In this document: positions 28,850 through 39,572 of the stretch, one piece after another
Layout of the letters: each line of letters starts with the position of its first letter
How positions within the stretch are numbered: position 1 is the first letter of the stretch
Assembly: GCA_001730015.1 (NCBI GenBank)
Contig: MDLA01000138.1
Coordinates: 1-64,000, forward strand
Direction: 5' to 3'
DNA from: Chromatiales bacterium (ex Bugula neritina AB1)
Lineage (GTDB): Bacteria > Pseudomonadota > Gammaproteobacteria > Granulosicoccales > Granulosicoccaceae
Length of the DNA stretch: 64,000 nucleotides
Notes under the pieces: generated by a model
Seen by the model: only the letters and a program-made list of their open reading frames with translations
Told to the model about the DNA's origin: nothing
Databases searched by the model: none
Translations under genes and position numbers: made by a program

Positions 28850-29089
28850 GGTTTTTTTTACCTGGTAGGTAATTTACGCTAGCGGTGAATAGCTTGGCCG
28901 AGCTGGAAAAGCCACAATCGATACCTCATGAGTACTCATGGACCAGCATCGGGTATACACGGTTCAAATCACGGGAAATCGAGCTTTCCTATATTCTAGC
29001 TAAGTCTCTCATCAGTTTGGAAGAATTGGGGTAAATGGAGAAAATGGCAGCCTTACACGCCGACGTGCCAGAATTCTTCTACAGAACAA

Positions 29090-29677
29090 TCAGGCCGTTC
29101 TGGTGCTGACTCGCTTCAATGCCTCTGCAATCTGCTGCGATCCATACCCACGTGCCTGCAAAAATCGCGTCATTTTGCCAATGTACGCCACTTTCTCTTT
29201 GTAATTATCCGGCATTTCAATGCAGTCGGAAACAGCAAATTTTTTTATCAACGCTGCATGAGCATTTTCGTCCCAATCGGCATCGTTTTCAATGATTGCC
29301 TGCTCTACAATATCACGCGTCAGCTTTTTGGCTTGCAGATCAGCGCGAATTTTGTTTGCTCCATAGCCGCGGTTGACTCTCATCCGGGTGTAGGATTCAG
29401 CAAATCGTACATCGCACTGCAAGCCACGCTCTGCGAGTTCGTCCAGCACGCTATCAATCAGCGGTGGAGGGTACTGCCGCTGCACCAGCTTTTGCCGTAA
29501 TTCAAGCCGACCATGCTCCCGCCCCGCGAGCAGAAACATGGCCTTGTCGCGAACAACTGCTACCGATACTGCCTCTGCTTCTGCTTCGACAGAATCTTCT
29601 CCGCTTTCTTCGCGGCACTTGCCACCGGTATGATTTTTCGAGGTGCCGCTATCCGGCCTATTCCGTTTCCGCCACAT
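29090..29677 (-). CDS. recX: Regulatory protein RecX
   Basis: About 195 residues from the ATG at 29677. The N-terminal 40 residues are charged and not conserved; the RecX three-helix repeats follow ([69 protein letters not shown]). RecX binds RecA filaments and limits their activity. It overlaps recA by 20 bp and is preceded by GGAAA, so it is probably translated from the recA transcript. Confidence 0.93.
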   Translation of the reverse strand: MWRKRNRPDSGTSKNHTGGKCREESGEDSVEAEAEAVSVAVVRDKAMFLLAGREHGRLELRQKLVQRQYPPPLIDSVLDELAERGLQCDVRFAESYTRMRVNRGYGANKIRADLQAKKLTRDIVEQAIIENDADWDENAHAALIKKFAVSDCIEMPDNYKEKVAYIGKMTRFLQARGYGSQQIAEALKRVSTRTA

Positions 29678-30689
29678 CAGCGGTTTCCGTCTCTTGATTT
29701 CTGGGCAGTAGTTTTTCACGCAGCCTGGTGCCCAGTTCTTCCGACATCTGGGGGTGCTCTTTCATGTGATTGCGCACGTTGTCTTTTCCCTGACCAATGC
29801 GATCACCGTTATAGCTGTACCAGGCACCCGATTTTTCGATGAGATCGTTTTTCACACCGAGATCGATCAGCTCACCTTCGTAGGATGTACCTTCGCCGTA
29901 CAGAATTTCAAACTCGGCCTGCTTGAATGGCGGTGCCATTTTGTTTTTGACTACTTTCACACGGGTATCGTTACCAATGATTTCATCGCCCTTTTTAATT
30001 GCACCAATCCGCCGGATATCAAGACGCACAGATGAATAAAATTTAAGCGCATTACCACCGGTGGTGGTTTCCGGACTACCGAACATTACGCCGATCTTCA
30101 TACGAATCTGGTTAATAAATATAACCAGCGTGTTTGATCGCTTGATGTTGGCGGTCAGTTTACGCAACGCCTGCGACATAAGCCGTGCATGCAAACCAAC
30201 ATGGGTGTCTCCCATATCGCCTTCGATCTCGGCCTTCGGCGTCAGTGCAGCGACTGAATCGACAACGATGATGTCAACTGAGCTCGAACGAACCAGCATA
30301 TCGGTAATTTCCAGCGCCTGGTCGCCTGTATCCGGTTGCGAGACCAGCAAATCGTCTACGTTTACACCAAGTTTTTCGGCATAGCCCGGATCCAGTGCAT
30401 GCTCGGCATCAATGAATGCTGCAGTACCACCAGCCTTCTGGCACTCGGCAATTGCCTGCAGTGTCAGTGTTGTTTTACCGGAGGACTCCGGTCCATAGAT
30501 TTCCACAATACGGCCTTTCGGCAAACCACCAATGCCCAGCGCTATGTCGAGCGTTAGTGATCCGGTAGAAACAACTTCTACATCGCGGCCTATCTGGGAA
30601 TCTCCCATCCGCATGACCGCCCCCTTACCGAATTGCTTTTCGATCTGGCCAAGGGCTGCACTTAACGCTTTCTTTTTATTGTCATTCAT
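29658..30689 (-). CDS. recA: Recombinase RecA
   Basis: The 343-residue protein has Walker [10 protein letters not shown] (66-74), Walker B around [13 protein letters not shown], the L1/L2 DNA loops and a short acidic C-terminus ([13 protein letters not shown]). It forms filaments on single-stranded DNA for recombination and drives LexA cleavage. An AGGAG precedes the ATG. I see no CTG-N10-CAG LexA box in the 123-bp upstream gap, so its SOS control, if any, uses another site. Confidence 0.99.
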   Translation of the reverse strand: MNDNKKKALSAALGQIEKQFGKGAVMRMGDSQIGRDVEVVSTGSLTLDIALGIGGLPKGRIVEIYGPESSGKTTLTLQAIAECQKAGGTAAFIDAEHALDPGYAEKLGVNVDDLLVSQPDTGDQALEITDMLVRSSSVDIIVVDSVAALTPKAEIEGDMGDTHVGLHARLMSQALRKLTANIKRSNTLVIFINQIRMKIGVMFGSPETTTGGNALKFYSSVRLDIRRIGAIKKGDEIIGNDTRVKVVKNKMAPPFKQAEFEILYGEGTSYEGELIDLGVKNDLIEKSGAWYSYNGDRIGQGKDNVRNHMKEHPQMSEELGTRLREKLLPRNQETETADVAETE

Positions 30690-30812
30690 TTGGTATCTGA
30701 CTCCTGGGTACGTCTGTTAGGGTCGACGGTAGTGTTAATTTATCCAATTGTCTCATACTGGTGAGATCCTTCACAGCTTTTACGAGGAATAAATCAGTGT
30801 ATCTTCAGCCTT

Positions 30813-31307
30813 CTATATTGCTTCGGTTTCGATACATCTGATCAACCCCCTCAGTGCCTCGGTAACAGTTTGCTCTCGTACCGAGGCTCTGTCACCGGCA
30901 AACAAAAAATGCCGGGTATAGGCGTTTCGGTCACTGGCCCATGCAATCCATACCGTGCCGACCGGTTTGGAATCTGTGCCACCATCGGGGCCCGCCACAC
31001 CACTTACGGCGACAGCCAATGTTGCGTTACTTCGAACCAAAGCCCCCTGAGCCATCTGCGCAACCGTGGCGCCGCTGACTGCGCCTTGCTCACTGAGCGT
31101 TTCATCGGTCACACCAAGGAGCTCCATTTTCGCATCATTACTGTAGGTAATAAATGCGCGGTCAAAAAAAGCAGAGCTGCCCGCGATGTCTGTTAAAGCC
31201 GCCGAAATCAAGCCACCGGTACACGACTCCGCTGTGGCGATGACCACATCAGCTGCTATCGCCTGCCCTGCAAGCTTTTGCACAAGTGTAGTGTGTGCTG
31301 AGTTCAT
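30813..31307 (-). CDS. pncC: Nicotinamide-nucleotide amidase (CinA C-terminal family)
   Basis: About 164 residues from ATG 31307, which has GGAA just upstream. The motifs [22 protein letters not shown] and [22 protein letters not shown] define the CinA/PncC amidase domain without the N-terminal MoCF domain. It deamidates NMN to nicotinic acid mononucleotide, recycling the pyridine ring of NAD. It is upstream of recA on the same strand with a 123-bp gap, as in many relatives, and divergent from mutS. Confidence 0.94.
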   Translation of the reverse strand: MNSAHTTLVQKLAGQAIAADVVIATAESCTGGLISAALTDIAGSSAFFDRAFITYSNDAKMELLGVTDETLSEQGAVSGATVAQMAQGALVRSNATLAVAVSGVAGPDGGTDSKPVGTVWIAWASDRNAYTRHFLFAGDRASVREQTVTEALRGLIRCIETEAI

Positions 31308-31456
31308 GGGTTTTCCAGTTATTCTGCAAGCCATTAATCTTAACGCAGACGACCAGCCGACTCATACCGGCGATTATCAATCAACTGCTTTGAAGTCGAC
31401 AGTTATCCCGGAATTTTTTTCGCTGCATTGCTCAAGCATCATTGACAGTGGTTGGA

Positions 31457-31462
31457 TACAAT
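31457..31462 (+). promoter_or_regulatory. mutS: -10 element of mutS, near-leaderless
   Basis: TACAAT (31457-31462), five of six consensus bases, predicts a start point at about 31469, two bases before the mutS ATG. No ribosome site is present in between. Confidence 0.4.
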
Positions 31463-31470
31463 GCGGCCCT

Positions 31471-34026
31471 ATGACAGCAACTGCAAAGCAAACGCCGATG
31501 ATGCGGCAGTACTTCAGCATCAAGGCCGAATACCCTGACACCCTGGTGTTTTACCGCATGGGGGATTTCTATGAACTTTTTTTCGATGACGCCAAACGCG
31601 CCTCCGAGTTACTCTCCATAACCCTTACCGCCCGCGGTCATTCGGGTGGCGAGCCAATCCCGATGGCCGGTGTCCCGCAACATTCGGTCGAAGGTTACCT
31701 GGCGAAGCTGGTTTCGCAGGGTGAATCAGTCGCGCTGTGTGAGCAGATTGGCGATCCTGCCACCAGCAAAGGTCCGGTTGAACGGAAAATTGTGCGGGTA
31801 CTGACTCCCGGCACTGTTACTGATGAAGCTTTACTGGATGATCGCCAGCCGTGCTTGCTGAGCGCTGTTTCTTTCGATGGACACTGGTATGGCCTGGCGA
31901 GTATCGATCTGGCCGTTGGTGTAATTACCGTATCCGAATTTCAATCACAGCAAATGCTGCAGGCCGAGCTTGCCCGACTAAAACCGGCAGAATTACTGGT
32001 ACCCGAAAATTTCTCCGACGCCGATGAATTTGCGCCTTATACCGTGCGTAGCCGTCCGGTATGGCATTTTGATCCAGCCAGCGCCTCTGAGCAATTGTGC
32101 AAATTGTTCGGCACCAAAGATCTCCGCGGCTTTGGCTGCGATAATTTGCCTCATGCGACCGGTGCAGCCGGATGCGTCCTGCAATACGTTCGGGAAACAC
32201 ATCGCGGTACACCGCCTCATATTGCCGGGCTTTCTACCGAGACACCACGTGATGCGCTAACGCTCGACGCTACCACCAGACGCAACCTTGAGATCGACAC
32301 CAGCTTAAGCGGGCAGCCTGCCGCAACACTGCGTGCACTGCTTGATAAGACACTCACCAGCATGGGGGGGCGCTTGCTGAACCGCTGGCTGAACCGGCCA
32401 TTGCGTGATCACAAACTACTCAACACCCGGCTGGATGCCATTGCTGCGTTTATCGCAGACACCCTCCTGGCAGCCAGTCTCGCAACACAGTTGCGTAGTA
32501 TCTCTGATATTGAACGAATTCTTGCGCGTGTTTCTATTGGTTCTGCCCGACCAAGAGATCTAATCAGTTTGCGCGACACATTACGTCTGCTGCCAGAGAT
32601 ACATCAGCTTATCGCAGAGCAGGAAGAAATTCTGCTTGTCAGCATTGCCGACTGCCTGCAGGGCTTTGAGACAGAACGCGAATTGCTGAATCGAGCACTC
32701 GCCGATGAACCACCCGCCCTGATCAAAGACGGCGGCGCCATTCGCAGTGGTTTCGACGAAGCGCTGGATGAATTGCGCTCACTGAGTGAAAACGCCGACA
32801 GCTACCTGACCGATCTTGAATCCAGAGAACGCGAGCGCACCGGTAATGCGAACCTTAAAGTCGGTTACAACCGGGTGCATGGCTATTATCTGGAAGTATC
32901 AAAAGCCAGCAAAGGCACAGTACCGCCGGAGTACACACGGCGCCAGACCCTGAAGGGCGCCGAGCGATACATTACCGAAGAGCTAAAGCAATTTGAAGAC
33001 AAGGTTCTGTCTGCTCGCGAGCGCTCACTGCAGCGCGAGAAAGACCTCTACGAAAAACTCCTCACTGATCTGGCTGCCAACCTCCCCGCACTCAAGCAAT
33101 GTGCTCAGGCTATAGCGGAGCTCGATGTACTGCAGAACATGGCAGAGCGGTCCGTCACCCTGAACTGGACTCGTCCGACCTTCACCAACAGCCACGTCAT
33201 TCGCTATGATGCCGGGCGCCATCCTGTGATAGAAGCTTCGCTCAACACCCAGTTTGTTCCCAATGATCTTCACCTGGATTTGAAGCAACGCATGCTACTG
33301 ATTACCGGCCCCAACATGGGCGGTAAATCAACCTACATGAGGCAAACTGCGCTTATTGTATTGCTTGCTCATATTGGCAGCCATGTGCCCGCCAGCGCCT
33401 GCGAAATGGGTCCGATCGACCGCATATTCACCCGTATTGGCGCCTCTGATGATCTGGCAAGCGGCCGCTCAACCTTCATGGTTGAAATGACTGAAGCCGC
33501 AGATATTCTGCACAACGCCACCGCCCGGAGCCTGGTTTTAATGGATGAGATAGGGCGTGGCACCAGCACCTACGACGGCCTTTCCCTGGCCTGGGCATGT
33601 GCCCACGCTCTGGCGCGAAACAATCGGGCTTTCACTTTGTTCTCCACCCACTACTTTGAACTGACCCGGCTGGAAAAAGAGCAAAGTGCGATTGGCAATG
33701 TTCACCTGGACGCGGTCGAACACAACGACGAAATTGTATTTATGCATAACGTCAAATCCGGCGCAGCCAGTAAAAGCTATGGCTTACAAGTGGCCAAGCT
33801 GGCGGGGCTGCCAGGAACCGTGCTGGATCATGCCAGAGAAAGACTGGCCGCACTGGAAGCCAGCACAAGCAGTCCGCCGGCCGCACCGGTAGTCTGTGAG
33901 CAACTCGGCCTGTTTCCACCGGAAGAACACCCCGTCAAAGAGTATCTGCAGAAACTTGATGTCGATAACGTCAGCCCGCGTGAAGCGTTGGAACACCTGT
34001 ATAAACTCACTGATTTAATTCACTGA
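31471..34026 (+). CDS. mutS: DNA mismatch repair protein MutS
   Basis: From ATG 31471 the protein has 851 residues. It has the mismatch-reading motif F33-Y-E35 in MGDFYELFF, the connector and lever domains, Walker [10 protein letters not shown] (613-621), Walker [16 protein letters not shown] and the ABC signature in [14 protein letters not shown]. It binds mismatches and recruits MutL (also in this window). The frame is open back to 31186, but the conserved N-terminus and the -10 fix the start at 31471. Confidence 0.98.
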   Translation: MTATAKQTPMMRQYFSIKAEYPDTLVFYRMGDFYELFFDDAKRASELLSITLTARGHSGGEPIPMAGVPQHSVEGYLAKLVSQGESVALCEQIGDPATSKGPVERKIVRVLTPGTVTDEALLDDRQPCLLSAVSFDGHWYGLASIDLAVGVITVSEFQSQQMLQAELARLKPAELLVPENFSDADEFAPYTVRSRPVWHFDPASASEQLCKLFGTKDLRGFGCDNLPHATGAAGCVLQYVRETHRGTPPHIAGLSTETPRDALTLDATTRRNLEIDTSLSGQPAATLRALLDKTLTSMGGRLLNRWLNRPLRDHKLLNTRLDAIAAFIADTLLAASLATQLRSISDIERILARVSIGSARPRDLISLRDTLRLLPEIHQLIAEQEEILLVSIADCLQGFETERELLNRALADEPPALIKDGGAIRSGFDEALDELRSLSENADSYLTDLESRERERTGNANLKVGYNRVHGYYLEVSKASKGTVPPEYTRRQTLKGAERYITEELKQFEDKVLSARERSLQREKDLYEKLLTDLAANLPALKQCAQAIAELDVLQNMAERSVTLNWTRPTFTNSHVIRYDAGRHPVIEASLNTQFVPNDLHLDLKQRMLLITGPNMGGKSTYMRQTALIVLLAHIGSHVPASACEMGPIDRIFTRIGASDDLASGRSTFMVEMTEAADILHNATARSLVLMDEIGRGTSTYDGLSLAWACAHALARNNRAFTLFSTHYFELTRLEKEQSAIGNVHLDAVEHNDEIVFMHNVKSGAASKSYGLQVAKLAGLPGTVLDHARERLAALEASTSSPPAAPVVCEQLGLFPPEEHPVKEYLQKLDVDNVSPREALEHLYKLTDLIH

Positions 34027-34132
34027 AATAACCAACACGTATCGGTCAGTCCGCGTTGCTTGCAGGCGGCTCCTGAACGGTTAAATTCAACCCGGTTAAT
34101 GAGAAAAAACCGCTATCGTGATACCTTAGGGG

Positions 34133-34993
34133 ATGGCAAAATTTAACAAAGTAGGTTTAATCGCAAAAAACAGTGATCTAAGCGTTTCCGAAACACTCAA
34201 TGACGTCTACATGCTGGTTCAGAATCTAGGACTGGAAGTACTGCTTGACTCAAGCACACGAGGCCTGCTGGGCGGACCGGTCACAGTGGATATGGATGTC
34301 ATCGGTAACGAATGCGACCTGGCTATCGTGATTGGCGGCGATGGCACCTTGCTGCGGGCCGCCCGTGAACTGGTCAATACCAATGTTCCACTGGTGGGCG
34401 TTAATCGCGGCAGACTCGGCTTTCTGGTCGATGTATCACCCGATGGAAAACTTCACGAGCTCGTCGAGATCATTAACGGCAAATACATAGAAGAGCATCG
34501 GCTGATGCTGAGCTGCGAGTTGTTGCGCGGCGGAGAAGTTATCCACCGGTCACTCGCATTTAATGACATGGTGATGCGCACCAAAAACGTTATACAGATA
34601 ATTGAATTCGAAATAGCAATAAACGGCAGCTTCGTACTGAGCCAGCGGGCAGATGGAATTATCGTCGCAACACCATCGGGCTCTACCGCTTATTCGTTGT
34701 CAAGCGGTGGCCCGATTGTTAATCCGAACCTCAATGCACTGGTGGTGCAACCTATCTGCCCACACACACTGAGCAGCCGCCCACTGGTGGTTACGGCCGA
34801 ATCGGAAATCAGCTTACTGGTGACCGAGAAAAAACCCGTATACGCTCAAATGGTCTGTGATGGACAAATATACAATGATCTGCAAAACGACGATGTCATC
34901 GAAGTACGCAAGCACAACCGGAGTATTCGAATTCTACATCCGTCAAACTACGACTATCACTACATACTGCGGGAAAAACTGAACTGGGGCTAG
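34133..34993 (+). CDS. nadK: NAD kinase
   Basis: The 286-residue protein has the family motif G68-G-D-G-T (IVIGGDGTLLRAARE), NDMVMRTKNVIQ, and TPSGSTAYSLSSGGPI for substrate binding. It phosphorylates NAD to NADP. The spacing upstream is odd: a GGGG run touches the ATG and an extended -10 (TG-A-TACCTT, 34119-34127) would start transcription within one base of the ATG. The order nadK-recN-bamE is conserved across gammaproteobacteria. Confidence 0.97.
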   Translation: MAKFNKVGLIAKNSDLSVSETLNDVYMLVQNLGLEVLLDSSTRGLLGGPVTVDMDVIGNECDLAIVIGGDGTLLRAARELVNTNVPLVGVNRGRLGFLVDVSPDGKLHELVEIINGKYIEEHRLMLSCELLRGGEVIHRSLAFNDMVMRTKNVIQIIEFEIAINGSFVLSQRADGIIVATPSGSTAYSLSSGGPIVNPNLNALVVQPICPHTLSSRPLVVTAESEISLLVTEKKPVYAQMVCDGQIYNDLQNDDVIEVRKHNRSIRILHPSNYDYHYILREKLNWG

Positions 34994-35101
34994 TGACACA
35001 CAGCAGAGCCGCTTTGCTCCACCATGAAACGATTTTGAAATACAATTCGGAATCTTCCCGGTTCTGATCCAAGTGATAGTTTTTCCGCGAGTACCACAGC
35101 C

Positions 35102-36793
35102 ATGCTAACTGCCCTTCAGGTAAAAGACTTCGCCATCATCACCCACAGCTCGCTGGAGCTGGAAGCGGGCATGACCACCCTGACCGGAGAAACCGGAGCG
35201 GGCAAATCTATTTTGTTGGGCGCGCTCGGGCTGGTTCTGGGCGATAGGGCCTCACCCGGCGCCGTTCGGGATACTGCCGAGCGCGCGGATATCAGCGCTC
35301 TGTTTGATATCGACAATATCAGTTCGGTGAGTAATTGGCTGTCGGATCATTCAATGGACAATGACGGCGAGTGCATTCTCAGACGAGTCGTAACCAGAGA
35401 CGGGAAGTCACGGGCTTACATCAACGGCACACCGGTTACTGTCAGAAATTTACGTGAGCTCGGACAACTGCTGGTCAATATACACGGACAGCACGATCAC
35501 CAGCTGATCACCCTGCCCGACACCCAGCGCGAAATTCTGGACGACTTCGGAAAGAACACGGCGCTACTGACCAGGGTTCAAAAATCCTTTACGGCGTGGT
35601 CGTTAAAACACCGCGAACTCGGCAGTATCACGGAGCGACTGAAAGCACGCCATGATCGACTCGATACGTTGAAATATCAGTTACAGGAGTTTGCCAGGCT
35701 TTCACTCGCCGGTATAGATTTCGACGAAATCGACCAGGAGCACCGGAGACTCTCCAACACAACGCAACTGAAAGAGCTGTGTATTAATGCGATGGATCTG
35801 TTGCAGGACAACCCCGGCTCCACGCTGAGTCAATTGGCAGAAGCTGAAAAAATACTCGTGACTTTATGCCAGCAGGACAACTCAGTAGCAGAAATTGCAG
35901 AGCTATTGAACTCTGCACGCATCCAGGTCGACGAAGCAACAGACTCATTGCGACACTATAATCGCGCAATTGAGCCTGACCCCGAACGGCTGCATTATCT
36001 TGACGATGTACTTTCCACTGCCCACCAGCTGGCGAAAAAACACCGGATTTCACTCCCCGAACTTGCAGCATTTGCCGAAACTCTCGAGGCCGAGTTTAAC
36101 GAACTGGAGTCGATAGATGAATCAATCGAATCTCTCCATAGAGAAGTCGAAGCGGCAGCTGCAAATTACAACAAGGCGGCGGAGAAACTCAGTGCCAAAC
36201 GCACAACAGCAGCACTACAACTATCGAAACATCTAACGCGGGCAATGCAGACGCTTGGCATGAAAGGCGGAAAATTTGATATCGAAATTACTTCGCGCAA
36301 GCTCGAACACCCGCACCCAGGCGGGATCGATCAAGTTGTATTTAAAGTCAGTGCCAACCCCGGGGCCGCACTGCGCGCCATGAGCGACGTTGCCTCCGGT
36401 GGTGAACTATCGCGCCTGAGCCTGGCCGTGCAATTAATTGCCTCAGAACGCAACCGCGTGCCAACACTGATCTTTGACGAAGTGGATACCGGTGTGGGCG
36501 GAGGGGTTGCCGAAACAGTCGGGCAGCAATTGCGCCAGCTCGGCAATCGCTGCCAGGTGCTGTGTGTCACGCACTTGCCGCAAGTGGCAGCTCAGGGACA
36601 CCACCATATCAAGGTATCAAAGCGCTCCAGTGACAAAAAAACACTGGCGGAATCCCATACTCTGACCGACGAGCAATCACTGGAAGAAATTGCCCGCATG
36701 CTGGGCGGTGTGAAAATCACCAAGCGCACGCGGGAACATGCGCGCGAAATGCTGATCGCTGCAAACACCGCTCAGGAACCTGAAAGTAACTGA
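35102..36793 (+). CDS. recN: DNA repair protein RecN
   Basis: The 563-residue SMC-like protein has Walker A TGETGAGKS (28-36), INIHGQHDHQ region (Q-loop; seen as LLVNIHGQHDHQL), a long coiled-coil middle and C-terminal signature SGGELSRLSLA with Walker B IFDEVDTGVGGGVAE. It holds broken DNA ends for double-strand break repair. No ribosome site is clear, and no LexA box is seen upstream. Confidence 0.97.
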   Translation: MLTALQVKDFAIITHSSLELEAGMTTLTGETGAGKSILLGALGLVLGDRASPGAVRDTAERADISALFDIDNISSVSNWLSDHSMDNDGECILRRVVTRDGKSRAYINGTPVTVRNLRELGQLLVNIHGQHDHQLITLPDTQREILDDFGKNTALLTRVQKSFTAWSLKHRELGSITERLKARHDRLDTLKYQLQEFARLSLAGIDFDEIDQEHRRLSNTTQLKELCINAMDLLQDNPGSTLSQLAEAEKILVTLCQQDNSVAEIAELLNSARIQVDEATDSLRHYNRAIEPDPERLHYLDDVLSTAHQLAKKHRISLPELAAFAETLEAEFNELESIDESIESLHREVEAAAANYNKAAEKLSAKRTTAALQLSKHLTRAMQTLGMKGGKFDIEITSRKLEHPHPGGIDQVVFKVSANPGAALRAMSDVASGGELSRLSLAVQLIASERNRVPTLIFDEVDTGVGGGVAETVGQQLRQLGNRCQVLCVTHLPQVAAQGHHHIKVSKRSSDKKTLAESHTLTDEQSLEEIARMLGGVKITKRTREHAREMLIAANTAQEPESN

Positions 36794-36907
36794 CAATCCG
36801 TTCGATCCAGTGCAAAGTGACGCAGTCATCACTGATTACGGAACAGCAAAAGCATGTTTTAGTTGAGCTGCCGAGGCTAGAATTACCACTACAGCACTCT
36901 CTCCGGA

Positions 36908-37291
36908 ATGATTTTGACCCTCTTATCTGTGTCAACCAACATCGCGTCCCGCGCTCTGCTTCCCGGCATACTTGCCGCATCGCTTGTCATCAGTGGCTGC
37001 GGCGTCTGGTGGCTGCCACGTGCACACAAGATTGAAATCCAGCAGGGAAACATTTTACCACTGGAATCAATTTCACAAGTTGAGAAAGGCATGACACGCC
37101 GAGAGGTCAAACTAATATTGGGGGAACCCGTTGTAAGCAGCCTGTTCAACGCAGACCGCTGGGACTATATCTTCAGTTTAAATCGATCCGGTGACGCACC
37201 GGACAGCAAACGCCTGACCGTTTTTTTTGATGATGACCGCGTCAGCAAGCTGGAATCGAGCGGCTTTGAAGAACCGGGCCAGGATTCATAA
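36908..37291 (+). CDS. bamE: Outer-membrane assembly lipoprotein BamE
   Basis: The 127-residue protein has a lipoprotein signal ending in the lipobox ISGC (cysteine 31), then the SmpA/OmlA domain (QGNILPLESISQVEKGMTRREVKLILGEP; RWDYIFSLNRS). It is an accessory of the BAM complex that folds outer-membrane barrels. It follows recN, the usual position. The residue after the lipid cysteine is Gly, consistent with outer-membrane delivery. Confidence 0.94.
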   Translation: MILTLLSVSTNIASRALLPGILAASLVISGCGVWWLPRAHKIEIQQGNILPLESISQVEKGMTRREVKLILGEPVVSSLFNADRWDYIFSLNRSGDAPDSKRLTVFFDDDRVSKLESSGFEEPGQDS

Positions 37292-37326
37292 ATTCAGTAT
37301 CGCTGTAGCGCAATGCCGCACAAAAT

Positions 37327-37638
37327 TTATTGCTTCGTTTCCGCCTGACTGCGGGCTCTGGCGCGCCGTGCCTGCATAGGATCAATCAACAACGGCCGGT
37401 ACAACTCAACCCGATCTCCATCGCGCAACGGTGTGGAATATTCTGCACGCACACCATAAATGCCGACCGGTGTCTCGTTGAGCACCAATTCGGGGTAGGA
37501 TTGAAGAATGCCGGACTCGGCAACCGCATCGCGTACACGGGCACCATCGGTCATTCGCAACGAGACAACCGCTTGCCGATCGCTCAACGCATACACGACT
37601 TCAATGTGCAGAGCATTGGGCAAATCATCCTCAGGCAT
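37327..37638 (-). CDS. rnfH: RnfH family protein
   Basis: About 103 residues from ATG 37638. It is a small ubiquitin-like beta-grasp protein (IEVVYALSDRQAVVSLRM; VGIYGVRAEYSTPLRDGDRVELYRPLLIDPMQAR), with the C-terminal DGDRVELYRPL typical of the family. Its function is unknown. It overlaps ratA by 8 bp on the same strand, the usual pairing. Confidence 0.92.
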   Translation of the reverse strand: MPEDDLPNALHIEVVYALSDRQAVVSLRMTDGARVRDAVAESGILQSYPELVLNETPVGIYGVRAEYSTPLRDGDRVELYRPLLIDPMQARRARARSQAETKQ

Positions 37639-38062
37639 AGAGCTTGTTCGCACGCTCAACAAATGCATCGACCATTCTGGAGCAGATTTCGTTGAAAACC
37701 GGACTCAGGGTTTTCTGCAATAAAAATCCCGCAAATGTAAATTCAATGTGAAAACTCACCCTGCAGCCTGAATCACTGATCGACTTGAAATTCCACTGGC
37801 CATTGAGCTGTCGAAACGGGCCTTCAACCAGCGACATTCTGATTTCACTGCCTTCAGTGAGATCATTGCGCGTTGTAAAATGCTGGGTGAGCGGGCCTTT
37901 TTTTAGATCGACTCGCGCTACCCGGTGATTCGCACTGCGCTCAAGTGTTGCAGCACCATTGCACCAGGGCAAAAATTCAGGGTATGAATCAACGTCGTCA
38001 ACTAATTCGAACATTTTCTGAGCGCTGTGTGGAACCAGCGCCGATCGCTCAATCGTTGGCAT
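37631..38062 (-). CDS. ratA: Ribosome association toxin/COQ10-like START-domain protein RatA
   Basis: The 143-residue protein is a single SRPBCC domain (VPHSAQKMFELVDDVDSYPEFLPWCNGA to the C-terminal helix VFNEICSRMVDAFVERANKL). E. coli RatA binds 50S subunits and blocks their joining to 30S; mitochondrial homologues bind coenzyme Q. It is paired with rnfH and divergent from smpB. The two promoters seem to share the palindromic GGTATACTC block near 38088-38095. Confidence 0.92.
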   Translation of the reverse strand: MPTIERSALVPHSAQKMFELVDDVDSYPEFLPWCNGAATLERSANHRVARVDLKKGPLTQHFTTRNDLTEGSEIRMSLVEGPFRQLNGQWNFKSISDSGCRVSFHIEFTFAGFLLQKTLSPVFNEICSRMVDAFVERANKLYA

Positions 38063-38088
38063 AATGAAGTTTTTCCTGCTGCAAGAGG

Positions 38089-38094
38089 TATACT
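38089..38094 (+). promoter_or_regulatory. smpB: -10 element of smpB, near-leaderless
   Basis: TATACT (38089-38094), five of six consensus bases, predicts transcription from about 38101, three bases before the smpB ATG. The only purine-rich stretch, GAGG, is inside the promoter and too far to be a ribosome site. Confidence 0.45.
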
Positions 38095-38103
38095 CGTAAG
38101 TCT

Positions 38104-38583
38104 ATGGCTAAACCAAAGAAAAAGAAGGGCGACAATTCCTCACGGATTGCCACCAATAAGCGCGCACGCCATGACTACCTGATCGAAGATACATTCGAAG
38201 GCGGGCTGGTCCTGGAAGGCTGGGAAGTCAAAAGCCTGCGTGCCGGCCGGGTACAGTTAACCGAAAGTTACGTGATGCTGCGCGCCGGTGAAGCGTGGTT
38301 GTACGGCTGCCATATTACGCCATTACTGTCTGCATCAACACATGTCGTTGCAAAACCACTGCGTGATCGGAAAATTCTGTTACACCGATCCGAACTCAGC
38401 AAACTGATCGGTCAGGTTGAGCGCAAGGGCTACACCCTGGTACCGCTGAATCTGTACTGGAAACGCGCAAAAGTAAAACTTGAAATCGGGGTAGCCAAAG
38501 GCAAGAAAAACCATGACAAACGAGCCAGCGAAAAAGAACGAGACTGGAATCGGGAAAAAGCCAGAATAATGAAACACGGCTAG
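38104..38583 (+). CDS. smpB: SsrA-binding protein SmpB
   Basis: The 159-residue protein has the OB-fold signature [23 protein letters not shown] and [19 protein letters not shown], and the basic C-terminal tail [24 protein letters not shown] that mimics mRNA in the decoding centre. It works with tmRNA to rescue stalled ribosomes. I do not see an ssrA gene in the 203-bp gap downstream. Confidence 0.97.
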   Translation: MAKPKKKKGDNSSRIATNKRARHDYLIEDTFEGGLVLEGWEVKSLRAGRVQLTESYVMLRAGEAWLYGCHITPLLSASTHVVAKPLRDRKILLHRSELSKLIGQVERKGYTLVPLNLYWKRAKVKLEIGVAKGKKNHDKRASEKERDWNREKARIMKHG

Positions 38584-38786
38584 CCCGCATTGCTCATGGG
38601 GTGGCGAGGATATCGCGCCGACCTGATCTGTTCACATCAAGAGATTTGACAGTGGATTTTCATTCCCGGGCAGGCTCCTGAGGACTCACCAACCCGCAAG
38701 GCTATTTAATCCGGGTTATCCAGAACTGCAACGGGAATCGGACCAGCCGTCGGTAACAAGCAGATGACAAAGATCTGTGGCGGTCT

Positions 38787-39518
38787 CTAAGCCAGATTGG
38801 ACCATACACAACCGTTACTGCCTTCTTTTTCCAGCTTGCCGATCCACTCTTCATGGGCTTTGAGCTCTTCCGGGTTTGCTGAGATAACATGCATGGATGG
38901 ATACAGGGATGGATCTATTTTTACAGATGCTTCCGGGTTAAGCTCTTCCAGAGCCGTGTCCACATCGAAGCTGAGTGCAGACTGCCCGCCTGTCATCATT
39001 AAAAAGACTTCAGCCAGGATTTCGGAATCGAGTAGGGCGCCGTGCAACTTCCGGTGGGAGTTGTCTATGTCCAGGCGACGACATAACGCATCGAGACTGT
39101 TGCGCTGCCCCGGGTACATTTTGCGCGCCAGCGCCAGCGAATCGGTGACCTTTTCACAGCACAACTCCATTCGCGTATTTGCACGACACAATTTAAATTC
39201 ATGGTCGAGAAAGGCCACATCAAATGCCGCATTGTGAATAACCACTTCCGCACCTTCCACAAACGCTAGAAATTCGTCAGCTATTTCCTCAAAGCGCGGT
39301 TTATCTGCGAGAAAATCCTCCGTAATTCCATGAACTTCCAGAGCACCGGCATCAATGGCACGGTCAGGCTTGATGTACTGATGATAATGCCTTCCCGTCA
39401 GCTTGCGGTTGACAATTTCTACCGCTCCTATCTCAATAATCCGATGTTGCAGCGCCACTTCCAGTCCGGTTGTCTCGGTGTCGAGCACAATCTGTCGAAG
39501 AGACGGTTTTGTATCCAA
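38787..39518 (-). CDS. dnaQ: DNA polymerase III epsilon subunit
   Basis: The 243-residue DEDDh exonuclease has Exo I VLDTETTGLE (D13, E15), Exo II VIHNAAFDVAFLDHEF, and Exo III with the histidine and aspartate in HRKLHGALLDSEILAEVF. The C-terminal tail binds the alpha subunit. It provides replication proofreading. The start is TTG at 39518, with GGAAA upstream. In E. coli dnaQ is adjacent to rnhA; no rnhA is present here between it and the methyltransferase. Confidence 0.96.
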   Translation of the reverse strand: MDTKPSLRQIVLDTETTGLEVALQHRIIEIGAVEIVNRKLTGRHYHQYIKPDRAIDAGALEVHGITEDFLADKPRFEEIADEFLAFVEGAEVVIHNAAFDVAFLDHEFKLCRANTRMELCCEKVTDSLALARKMYPGQRNSLDALCRRLDIDNSHRKLHGALLDSEILAEVFLMMTGGQSALSFDVDTALEELNPEASVKIDPSLYPSMHVISANPEELKAHEEWIGKLEKEGSNGCVWSNLA

Positions 39519-39572
39519 TTTAAATTTCCAAATCGAGTTAGAGCAGGGGTTTACGGCAATCGGATTACCGGG

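Noticed and set aside
30690..30812. A possible LexA site upstream of recA (CTG ... CAG near 30759-30777)
   Set aside because: The spacing between the half-sites is 13, not 10, and the surrounding bases do not match CTGT-N8-ACAG.
31186..31470. An extended N-terminus for MutS
   Set aside because: The added residues overlap pncC on the other strand, are not MutS-like, and a -10 box sits just before the ATG at 31471.
38584..38786. A possible tmRNA gene after smpB
   Set aside because: No tRNA-like acceptor end or tag-coding stretch is visible, and the gap is too short for a full ssrA.
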